From: Gramella sp. AN32
GTDB lineage: Bacteria; Bacteroidota; Bacteroidia; Flavobacteriales; Flavobacteriaceae
Direction of reading: 5' to 3'
NCBI RefSeq assembly: GCF_023718305.1
Contig: NZ_QEYO01000015.1
Span: forward strand, 1-64,000
DNA: 64,000 nucleotides
In this document: positions 57,393-64,000 of the stretch, piece after piece
How the letters are laid out: each line of letters starts with the position of its first letter
How positions within the stretch are numbered: the first letter of the stretch is position 1
Translations under genes and position numbers: made by a program
The notes under the pieces: model-generated
What the model was told of the DNA's origin: nothing
The model's input: only the letters and a program-made list of their open reading frames with translations
Databases searched by the model: none

Positions 57393-59816
57393 ATGAAGCA
57401 AAGAATTTTTAAAGATCGAAGTTTTCCGGGAAGCCGCTTTTTGCTGGTCTTTTCAGCATTACTTATTTTAAATGGTTTCGTTGCTACTGCCCAGGAAAGT
57501 CAGGAAAAATTGATGCTTTTTCCACTCCAGGATGTGCAGTTAAAAAAAAGTCCATTCAAAAATGCCATGCTGGTAGATATGGATTATATGCTGGAACTAG
57601 ATCCTGATAGATTACTGGCGCCTTTTTTAAGAGAAGCAGGTTTAAAGCCAAAAGCTGAAAGCTATACAAACTGGGAAAATACGGGATTAGACGGCCATAC
57701 AGCAGGGCATTACCTTACCGCACTTTCTTTGATGTATGCTTCTACACGCAATGAAGAGGCATCAGCCCGGCTTGATTATATGTTGGAGGAACTTAAAAAA
57801 GTTCAGCAAGCGAATGGGAACGGATATATAGGAGGTGTGCCCGGCAGCAAAAAATTATGGCAGGAAATTGCTAAAGGTGAAATAAACGCCGGTAGTTTTA
57901 GCCTGAACGATAAATGGGTTCCTCTGTACAATATTCATAAAACTTACGCCGGTTTGCGCGATGCCTACCAGATTGCAGGACGCGAAAAAGCTAAACCTAT
58001 GCTCGTGGCATTTACAGACTGGATGCTGGAAGTAACCTCAAAGCTTTCAGAAGAGCAAATCCAAAAGTTGCTTATTTCGGAACATGGCGGATTGAATGAA
58101 GTTTTTGCCGATGTTGCTGAAATTACAGGAGATCAAAAATACCTGGATTTGGCCTACAGCTTTTCGCAGAAAACATTACTGGAACCTTTGGAAAAAGAAA
58201 GGGATGTGCTGAATGGGATGCATGCGAACACGCAAATCCCAAAAGTTATTGGTTTTGAGGCTATAGCATCTTTAGATCAAAATAAAGATTATCACGAAGC
58301 CGCAAAATATTTCTGGGATAATGTGGTAAAGAAACGCACGGTAGCTATAGGAGGAAACAGTGTTCGGGAACATTTTAATCCCACCGATGATTTTTCTACG
58401 ATGATCTCAGACGTGCAGGGACCGGAGACCTGTAATACCTACAACATGCTAAAACTTAGCAAAAAACTATTCCTTGCTGAAGCTGATGAGAAATACATCG
58501 ATTTTTACGAACAGGGATTGTACAATCACATCCTCTCTTCCCAACATCCGGAAAAAGGCGGTTTTGTATATTTCACTCCCATGCGCCCGGGCCATTACCG
58601 GGTTTATTCGCAGCCGGAAACCAGCTTTTGGTGTTGTGTGGGATCGGGTATTGAAAACCATGGAAAATACAATGAGCTGATTTATGCCCATACTGAAAAT
58701 GACCTGTTTGTAAACCTTTTTATCCCTTCTACTTTAAACTGGGAAGAAAAAGGCCTAAAACTTACACAGGAGACTGCTTTTCCGGAAGAAGAAACTACTT
58801 CGTTTTTGATCCATACCAAAGCACCGCAACAACTTAATTTAAAACTAAGGTACCCGCGATGGGTTTCTCCCGGGGAATTGGAGATCCATGTCAATGGAGA
58901 ACCTATAAAGATCAATATCGCACCGGGAAACTATATTTCCCTTTCCAGGAATTGGAAAGATGGTGATAGGGTAGATATAAAATTGCCCATCCACCTTACT
59001 TCAGAGAGCTTGCCTGACGGATCCAATTATAAAGCCTTAAAATATGGGCCTCTTATTTTGGCAGCAAAAACCGGAAATGAAGATATGGAAGGTTTATTTG
59101 CAGATGCCAGCAGGGGAGGGCATATTGCTGCTGGAAAAACTATTCCTTTGACTGAAATGCCTTATTTTCTTTCAGATAAAACCGAAAATATAGAAAACCT
59201 GGTAAAAAAAGTTCCCGGTAAAAAATTGACGTTTTCAGCAGCTGAGGTTTTATATCCCGCAGGATATAGAGATCTGGAGTTTATTCCTTTTTACAAAGTA
59301 CATGAGTCAAGGTACGTTATGTACCTTCCTTTGGAAACTATTAAAGGGATTAAAGAAATAAAAGAAAAATTGAAACAGCAGGAGAAAGAAGAAAAAATTC
59401 TGGCTGCAATGACCATAGATAAAGTTTTTCCCGGGGAACAACAGCCTGAAGCAGATCACTTTATAAAAAGTGAAAATTCGAACATGGGAGTAAATCAGGA
59501 CCGCCATTGGCGGGATGCGACCGGCTGGTTCAGCTATGTTTTACAGGATCAAAAAAGCGAGGCCGAAGAATTAAGGGTCACTTACTATGGTACCGACAGG
59601 AATCGAAAATTTAAAATTTTGATTGAGGGGATTATAATTGCTGAAGAAAACTTTAAAGACGATAAAGGAGATATCTTTTACACGAAAGAATATTTGCTTC
59701 CGAAGAAATTAATGAAACAACACAGGAAAGAATTGACCATTCGGTTTGAAGCGGCAGAAGGTTCCTCAACAGCCGGCATATACGGAGTAAGATTAATGAA
59801 AACTGAAAAAAAATGA
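57393..59816 (+). CDS. GH127 beta-L-arabinofuranosidase (DUF1680 family)
   Basis: An 807-residue secreted enzyme with signal peptide (FLLVFSALLILNGFVATAQ). The alpha/alpha-barrel carries the GH127 motifs: ENTGLDGHTAGHYLTALSLM, then GPETCNTYNMLKLSKKLF (Glu and Cys of the zinc site) and SFWCCVGSGIENHGKYNELI with the CC pair, one of which is the expected nucleophile. C-terminal beta domains follow. GH127 enzymes hydrolyse beta-L-arabinofuranosides, as in extensin glycans or the beta-arabinofuranose of pectic side chains, so the PUL is not limited to alpha-linked arabinan. An extra ~100-residue C-terminal extension (MGVNQDRHWRDATGWFSY onward) is present. Its stop codon overlaps the start of the next gene (ATGA). 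Confidence 0.9.
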   Translation: MKQRIFKDRSFPGSRFLLVFSALLILNGFVATAQESQEKLMLFPLQDVQLKKSPFKNAMLVDMDYMLELDPDRLLAPFLREAGLKPKAESYTNWENTGLDGHTAGHYLTALSLMYASTRNEEASARLDYMLEELKKVQQANGNGYIGGVPGSKKLWQEIAKGEINAGSFSLNDKWVPLYNIHKTYAGLRDAYQIAGREKAKPMLVAFTDWMLEVTSKLSEEQIQKLLISEHGGLNEVFADVAEITGDQKYLDLAYSFSQKTLLEPLEKERDVLNGMHANTQIPKVIGFEAIASLDQNKDYHEAAKYFWDNVVKKRTVAIGGNSVREHFNPTDDFSTMISDVQGPETCNTYNMLKLSKKLFLAEADEKYIDFYEQGLYNHILSSQHPEKGGFVYFTPMRPGHYRVYSQPETSFWCCVGSGIENHGKYNELIYAHTENDLFVNLFIPSTLNWEEKGLKLTQETAFPEEETTSFLIHTKAPQQLNLKLRYPRWVSPGELEIHVNGEPIKINIAPGNYISLSRNWKDGDRVDIKLPIHLTSESLPDGSNYKALKYGPLILAAKTGNEDMEGLFADASRGGHIAAGKTIPLTEMPYFLSDKTENIENLVKKVPGKKLTFSAAEVLYPAGYRDLEFIPFYKVHESRYVMYLPLETIKGIKEIKEKLKQQEKEEKILAAMTIDKVFPGEQQPEADHFIKSENSNMGVNQDRHWRDATGWFSYVLQDQKSEAEELRVTYYGTDRNRKFKILIEGIIIAEENFKDDKGDIFYTKEYLLPKKLMKQHRKELTIRFEAAEGSSTAGIYGVRLMKTEKK

Positions 59817-60772
59817 ATAAAATTATAATCGGTTTATTAGTTCTGATTTTTCTGCCTGTATGCCAGGCCCAGAATGATCAAGACTTCCATAATCCCATAA
59901 TTACTGAAAAATTTACGGCAGATCCTGCCGCGCTGGTATATAAGGATTCGGTGTACCTGTACACGGGTAATGATGAAGCGCCAGAGGATTTTCATTTCTA
60001 TAAAATGAACGAATGGCTGGTCTATTCTTCCGCAGATATGGTGAACTGGAAAGAACATACGGTGCCTTTAAAAGTTTCAGATTTTAAATGGGCAAAAGCT
60101 GATGCCTGGGCAGCCCAGGTAATCGAGCGGAATGGAAAATTTTACTGGTATGTAAGTGTTTCTCACGATTCTATACCAGGCAAAGCAATAGGGGTTGCGG
60201 TAGCCAATAATCCTACAGGACCTTTTAGAGATGCGTTGGGAAAGGCTTTGATCACTAACAATATGACTACCCAAACAGCTATAGACTGGGATGATATAGA
60301 CCCTACTGTTTATATTGATGAAAAAGGACAGGCCTATTTGTACTGGGGAAATACCGTGCTGTACTGGTCTAAATTAAAGGACAATATGATTGAACTGGAG
60401 GGTCTTATTCATACTGTAGATCTTCCAAATTTTACCGAAGCTCCCTGGATTCATAAAAAGGCAGATTGGTATTATTTAAGCTATGCCTATGGCTTTCCTG
60501 AAAAGATAGCTTATGCGATGAGCCATTCTCTGGAAGGGCCCTGGGAATATAAAGGATTGTTAAATGAAATTGCAGGAAACAGCAATACCAACCATCAATC
60601 CATCATCGAATTCAAGGGAACCCCGTACTTTATTTATCACAATGGTGGAATTAACCCTAACGGAGGTAGTTTTCGAAGATCGGTTTGTATAGACCGGTTG
60701 TATTATAATCCTGACGGAACCTTAAAGAAAGTTCAGATGACTTCAGAAGGTATTCAGACCACTGACAATTAA
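59813..60772 (+). CDS. GH43 arabinofuranosidase/xylosidase-like enzyme
   Basis: A 319-residue secreted GH43 enzyme, signal peptide MNKIIIGLLVLIFLPVCQAQ. A single propeller with base Asp in FTADPAALVYKDSVYLYTG, second Asp in DDIDPTVYIDEKGQAYLYWG, acid Glu in FTEAPWIHKKADWYYLSYA, and NTNHQSIIEFKGTPYFIYHN for the conserved His. It likely removes arabinose from branched oligosaccharides in the periplasm. The start overlaps the GH127 stop by four bases, which implies translational coupling. Specificity (arabinose or xylose) cannot be decided from motifs. Confidence 0.83.
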   Translation: MNKIIIGLLVLIFLPVCQAQNDQDFHNPIITEKFTADPAALVYKDSVYLYTGNDEAPEDFHFYKMNEWLVYSSADMVNWKEHTVPLKVSDFKWAKADAWAAQVIERNGKFYWYVSVSHDSIPGKAIGVAVANNPTGPFRDALGKALITNNMTTQTAIDWDDIDPTVYIDEKGQAYLYWGNTVLYWSKLKDNMIELEGLIHTVDLPNFTEAPWIHKKADWYYLSYAYGFPEKIAYAMSHSLEGPWEYKGLLNEIAGNSNTNHQSIIEFKGTPYFIYHNGGINPNGGSFRRSVCIDRLYYNPDGTLKKVQMTSEGIQTTDN

Positions 60773-60802
60773 AGGATGATAATTGAGCTCAGTCTAAGAT
60801 GT

Positions 60803-60826
60803 CACTCTGAGCGAAGTCGAAGAGTG
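60803..60826. repeat. REP-like palindromic element
   Basis: CACTCTGAGCGAAGTCGA followed by AGAGTG: outer 6-bp arms CACTCT and AGAGTG around a GAGCGAAGTCGA core. This short element is widespread in intergenic DNA of flavobacterial genomes, as I remember it. It lies between two GH43 genes in the same operon and may stabilise or partly end the transcript. Confidence 0.6.
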
Positions 60827-60873
60827 AAAAGTAGAAAATAAAAAATAGCCAATAATTAATTGAAATTGAAAAC

Positions 60874-61872
60874 ATGAAAACTTTCAAAATTCTATCCGCT
60901 TTGATTTTTCTGGGAATTTTGAGCTCCCAGGCGCAGGATACCAGGGATATTAGAGTTCACGATCCGGTAGTGGCAAAGGAGGGAGACACTTATTACCTGT
61001 TTAATACAGGTAAGGGAATAGGTGTATACAGTTCAAAAGATCTAAAAGACTGGAAACCTGAACCTTCTGTTTTTACCGAAAAACCAGCGTGGACAGATTC
61101 TGTTGTTCCTAATTTTAAAAATCATATTTGGGCTCCAGATATTATAAAAAAAGATAGCACCTGGTACCTTTATTACTCTGTTTCAGCTTTTGCCAAAAAT
61201 ACTTCGGCAATAGGTGTTGCGACGAATAAAACCTTAAATCCCAAAGATCCGGATTATAAATGGACAGACCAGGGGATTGTAATTCGTTCCATTCCCAACC
61301 GCGATATGTGGAATGCTATAGATCCTAATGTAATTTATGATAAAGAAGGTACTCCCTGGATGGCGTTTGGTTCTTTTTGGAACGGACTAAAGATGGTTAA
61401 GCTCAGTGAAGAATTAACCCAGATAGCAGAGCCCCAGGAATGGTATACCATCGCCAGCCGTAAACGCAGTTTTGGAATCCCTTCAGAAGATCCGGGAGAT
61501 GCGGCTTTGGAAGCGCCATTTATATTCAAGAAAGGGAACTGGTATTATCAATTCCTCTCGTGGGATCTATGTTGTCGCGCTGAAAAAAGTACCTATAAAG
61601 TGGTTGTGGGAAGATCAAAACAAGTAACCGGCCCTTATGTGGATAAGGATGGAAAGTCTCTTAACGAAGGAGGAGGTACTTTGCTCCTGCAGGGGAATAA
61701 GAACTGGTACGGAGCGGGTCACAATTCAGTTTATAATTTCGACGGAAAAGATTATATGTTTTTCCATGCCTACGATGCCAATGATAAAGGCGCACCTAAA
61801 CTTGGAATAAAAGAAGTGAAATGGAAGAACGGCTGGCCTTCAGTTGAACCCATGAATGAGCAAATAAAATAA
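60874..61872 (+). CDS. GH43 endo-alpha-1,5-L-arabinanase
   Basis: A 332-residue secreted GH43 enzyme with signal peptide MKTFKILSALIFLGILSSQ. Landmarks of endo-arabinanases: IRVHDPVVAKEGDTYYLFNT (base Asp), NHIWAPDIIKKDSTWYLYYS, WNAIDPNVIYDKEGTPWMAF (second Asp), EAPFIFKKGNWYYQFLSWD (acid Glu), LCCRAEKSTYKV, and YGAGHNSVYN (His for the metal site). It has no extra domain, unlike the endo-arabinanase-like lipoprotein at 55731, so the pair may act at the surface and in the periplasm. Preceded by a REP-like element. Confidence 0.88.
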   Translation: MKTFKILSALIFLGILSSQAQDTRDIRVHDPVVAKEGDTYYLFNTGKGIGVYSSKDLKDWKPEPSVFTEKPAWTDSVVPNFKNHIWAPDIIKKDSTWYLYYSVSAFAKNTSAIGVATNKTLNPKDPDYKWTDQGIVIRSIPNRDMWNAIDPNVIYDKEGTPWMAFGSFWNGLKMVKLSEELTQIAEPQEWYTIASRKRSFGIPSEDPGDAALEAPFIFKKGNWYYQFLSWDLCCRAEKSTYKVVVGRSKQVTGPYVDKDGKSLNEGGGTLLLQGNKNWYGAGHNSVYNFDGKDYMFFHAYDANDKGAPKLGIKEVKWKNGWPSVEPMNEQIK

Positions 61873-61877
61873 ATATA

Positions 61878-63857
61878 ATGAAAAGAATAATCAGAAAAAT
61901 AATTCCCGTTATAGTTATCTGTCTGGGGCTAACGGCCATCGCACAGGAACACGAATTAAAGATAGATGCCACGAAATCGCTTGCCAAAATTCAGCCCACG
62001 ATGTACGGGATTTTCTTTGAAGATATCAATTTCGCGGCCGATGGTGGTTTATATGCCGAAAAAGTGAAGAACAGGTCCTTCGAATTTGAACTTCCTAAAA
62101 TGGGGTGGATAGAACCTGACAGTGATCGGCATTCTTTCAATAAAAATTCAGGGATCGCCAAAATTGTAAGATATCAGGATGAATCCGGAAACCACAATTT
62201 CGCCAGAATCACGATAAATGATGCTTCAGGATATAAACTGATTAATGAAGGTTATCGCGGAATGGGGATTAAGGAAAATGCTGAATACCGCATATCTATT
62301 CAGGCGGCCCAACCTAAGGGTATTGAAAAAATCAATTTTAAGCTGATCGATGAAAGCGGAAATGTTATTGGCAAAACAAGTATTTCTGTAGATTCTGATT
62401 CATGGAAAACCTATGAGTCAGTTTTTACTGCAACCAAAACTCTTGAAAAAGCCAGGCTTGAAGTGACTTTTGAAGGAAACGGTGCAATAGACCTGGATAT
62501 GATCTCCCTGTTCCCGGTAGATACCTGGAAAGGAAGAAAGAATGGATTGAGAAAGGATCTGGTACAGCTGCTTGATGATATGGATCCCGGATTTTTACGC
62601 TTTCCAGGCGGTTGTATCGTAGAAGGAAGAACCCTCGAGAAAAGATATCAGTGGAAAAAGACGGTTGGACCGGCTGAAGATCGGGAGATTTTGGTGAATC
62701 GTTGGAATACCGAATTTTCTCATCGCCTTACCCCAGATTATTACCAGAGTTTCGGACTTGGATATTTTGAATATTTTCAACTTGCCGAAGATATGGGAGC
62801 AGAAGCGCTGCCAATTCTTGGAGTTGGGATCGCCTGCCAGTTCAATACAGGAGAATTAGTACCTATGGAAGATCTTGATCCCTATGTAGAAGATGCCATA
62901 GACCTTATCCAGTTCGCAAATGGTTCAGTCGATTCTGAATGGGGAAAAATACGTGCCGAAATGGGACATCCGGAACCTTTTAATCTCAAATATATCGGGA
63001 TTGGAAATGAGCAATGGGGTCCGGAATATATTGAACGTTATAAAGTTTTTCAGACAGCAATTCAGGAAAAATATCCTGAGATTACCATAGTTTCCGGTAG
63101 CGGACCTTTCCCTGAAGGTGATTATTTTGAATACGGCTGGGAGCAGCTAAAAAAGCTCGACGCGGCTATTATTGATGAGCATTATTATAAGCCGCCAAAA
63201 TGGTTTAGAGAGAACGCTACCCGTTATGATGATTATGATCGCAACGGCCCCAAAGTATTCGCGGGAGAGTATGCCGCGCAAAGTGTTGCCATAGCCAGCC
63301 CTGATAATAAGAATAACTGGGAAACCGCAATGTCTGAAGCTGCTTTTATGACCGGTTTAGAGAGAAACGCCGATGTGGTTCATTTAACCTCGTATGCTCC
63401 ACTTATGGCACATAAAGAAGGATGGCAATGGACACCCGATCTTATCTGGTTTGATAACCTTTCCTCTTACGGAACTCCTAATTACTATGTTCAGAAATTA
63501 TTTGCGAATAATTCCGGAACTGATCTTCTCAAAATAACTGAAAATAAAAAAGCACTTACCGGGCAGAAAGAACTTTATGCTTCTGCGGTTCGAGATACAG
63601 ATAAAAATGAGATTATTATAAAACTCGTGAATACTTCCAGTTCAGAAAAAGAAATAGAAATGGATATAAAAGGAGTTCGTTTAAATGAGAGTGGGGAGAT
63701 GTTGACTTTACAAACTAGTGACCTTTCCGCCGAAAATTCTTTTGAGAAACCTAAGAATATAAGTCCTCAAACTCAGAATGTTAAACTTAAGGGGAGAGAA
63801 CTTGAAGTAGACCTTAAACCATATTCAGTAAATATTATAAAGTTTAAGATTAATTGA
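61878..63857 (+). CDS. GH51 alpha-L-arabinofuranosidase with carbohydrate-binding insert
   Basis: A 659-residue secreted GH51 enzyme, signal peptide IIPVIVICLGLTAIAQ. The first family motif MYGIFFEDINFAADGGLYAE is followed by a CBM4/9-like insert of about 150 residues (FARITINDASGYKL, SVDSDSWKTYESVFTAT, LEVTFEGNGAIDLD). The barrel follows with LRFPGGCIVEGRTLEKRYQW. Acid/base Glu is in YIGIGNEQWGPEY and the nucleophile Glu in KVFAGEYAAQS. The C-terminal beta domain ends with KPYSVNIIKFKI. Compared with the GH51 at 54168 it is longer and carries the binding module, so the two probably differ in substrate size. It starts 5 bp after the GH43 gene and is the last enzyme before araB. Confidence 0.93.
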   Translation: MKRIIRKIIPVIVICLGLTAIAQEHELKIDATKSLAKIQPTMYGIFFEDINFAADGGLYAEKVKNRSFEFELPKMGWIEPDSDRHSFNKNSGIAKIVRYQDESGNHNFARITINDASGYKLINEGYRGMGIKENAEYRISIQAAQPKGIEKINFKLIDESGNVIGKTSISVDSDSWKTYESVFTATKTLEKARLEVTFEGNGAIDLDMISLFPVDTWKGRKNGLRKDLVQLLDDMDPGFLRFPGGCIVEGRTLEKRYQWKKTVGPAEDREILVNRWNTEFSHRLTPDYYQSFGLGYFEYFQLAEDMGAEALPILGVGIACQFNTGELVPMEDLDPYVEDAIDLIQFANGSVDSEWGKIRAEMGHPEPFNLKYIGIGNEQWGPEYIERYKVFQTAIQEKYPEITIVSGSGPFPEGDYFEYGWEQLKKLDAAIIDEHYYKPPKWFRENATRYDDYDRNGPKVFAGEYAAQSVAIASPDNKNNWETAMSEAAFMTGLERNADVVHLTSYAPLMAHKEGWQWTPDLIWFDNLSSYGTPNYYVQKLFANNSGTDLLKITENKKALTGQKELYASAVRDTDKNEIIIKLVNTSSSEKEIEMDIKGVRLNESGEMLTLQTSDLSAENSFEKPKNISPQTQNVKLKGRELEVDLKPYSVNIIKFKIN

Positions 63858-63863
63858 TATTAT

Positions 63864-63889
63864 AAATGTTTAATACACACTTACTAAAT
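63864..63889 (+). promoter_or_regulatory. AraR-like operator upstream of araB
   Basis: AAATGT, 7 nt, ACACTTA, CTAAAT, only 6 bp after the GH51 stop. It overlaps the expected -33 region of the TATATTTG promoter element at 63898-63905, so araB likely has its own AraR-controlled promoter. Confidence 0.6.
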
Positions 63890-63897
63890 GAAAAGTT

Positions 63898-63905
63898 TAT
63901 ATTTG
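63898..63905 (+). promoter_or_regulatory. -7 promoter element of araB
   Basis: TATATTTG, a full match to TAnnTTTG, 22 bp before the araB start codon. The preceding AraR-like box covers the upstream half of the promoter. Confidence 0.55.
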
Positions 63906-63927
63906 AAAACAATAAAGTAAACAGAGC

Positions 63928-64000
63928 ATGGGTAATTATGTTATAGGACTGGATTATGGGACCGATTCGGTGCGGGCAGTTTTAGTAAACGCTGAAACCG
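63928..64000 (+). CDS. araB: Ribulokinase, N-terminal fragment (cut by window end)
   Basis: The frame begins MGNYVIGLDYGTDSVRAVLV, the phosphate-1 motif of FGGY-family ribulokinases (GLDYGTDSVRA). The kinase phosphorylates L-ribulose in the cytoplasmic arabinose pathway. Only 24 codons are inside the window. It follows the arabinan enzymes and an AraR-like box, and probably opens the cytoplasmic arabinose-catabolic operon. Confidence 0.85.
   Translation, partial: MGNYVIGLDYGTDSVRAVLVNAET

Overview
The window reads as chromosomal DNA of a marine-type member of the Flavobacteriaceae (Bacteroidota). The evidence is three SusC/SusD pairs, many lipoboxes of the form S-C-x-D/E, a C-terminal type IX secretion sorting domain, TAnnTTTG-type promoter elements, low GC content, and a family-typical dispersed repeat at 60803-60826. 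No tool was run; family assignments come from reading motifs.

Region 1 (1-8140) is an array of single minus-strand genes, each separated by the same ~125-bp imperfectly palindromic spacer. The bases just outside each spacer form a gene-specific inverted repeat around the gene (for example GTTGTAACGC ... GCGTTACAAC around 5253-6176). This is the architecture of integron gene cassettes with attC sites, here without an integrase in view. The cargo looks like defence or toxin genes: a TIR-domain protein, an FRG-domain protein, a Fic enzyme with its own operator, two proteins with HEPN-like RX4H motifs, one unknown protein and one cassette remnant.

Region 2 (8211-11073) is the most exciting part. 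A small HTH gene diverges from a two-gene operon: an ECF-like sigma factor with an unusual second C-terminal HTH, and 1 bp later a 365-residue TnpB/Cas12f-like protein. The latter has lost its RuvC-I Asp and RuvC-II Glu and ends before the zinc ribbon and RuvC-III. Directly downstream lie two tandem copies of a structured ~70-nt RNA-like scaffold with conserved hairpins. Each ends in an identical TAGCATATACA, after which the sequences diverge like guides. This fits a sigma factor recruited to DNA by a nuclease-dead, RNA-guided protein, that is, programmable transcription activation.

Region 3 (11226-23361, plus strand) is a polysaccharide utilisation locus (PUL) with a tandem GH43 protein, a second GH43, SusC, SusD and a large FG-GAP/ASPIC surface lipoprotein. 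Region 4 (23709-48348, minus strand) is a second PUL with GH43-like, GH16, GH2, GH128-like, FN3 and PKD lipoproteins, SusD, SusC, another GH2 and a hybrid two-component regulator (HTCS). Its substrate is probably a beta-1,3-linked galactan, arabinogalactan or glucan. Region 5 (48611-64000) is an arabinan PUL: an AraR-like NrtR-family regulator, SusC, SusD, two GH51, three GH43, a GH127 and the start of ribulokinase araB.

A shared box TGT-N7-ACACTTA lies upstream of the first gene of PUL 1, its susC, the arabinan susC and araB, tying Regions 3 and 5 into one probable AraR regulon. A different shared box containing GGTAAATT precedes susC, the GH2 gene and the HTCS gene of PUL 2.
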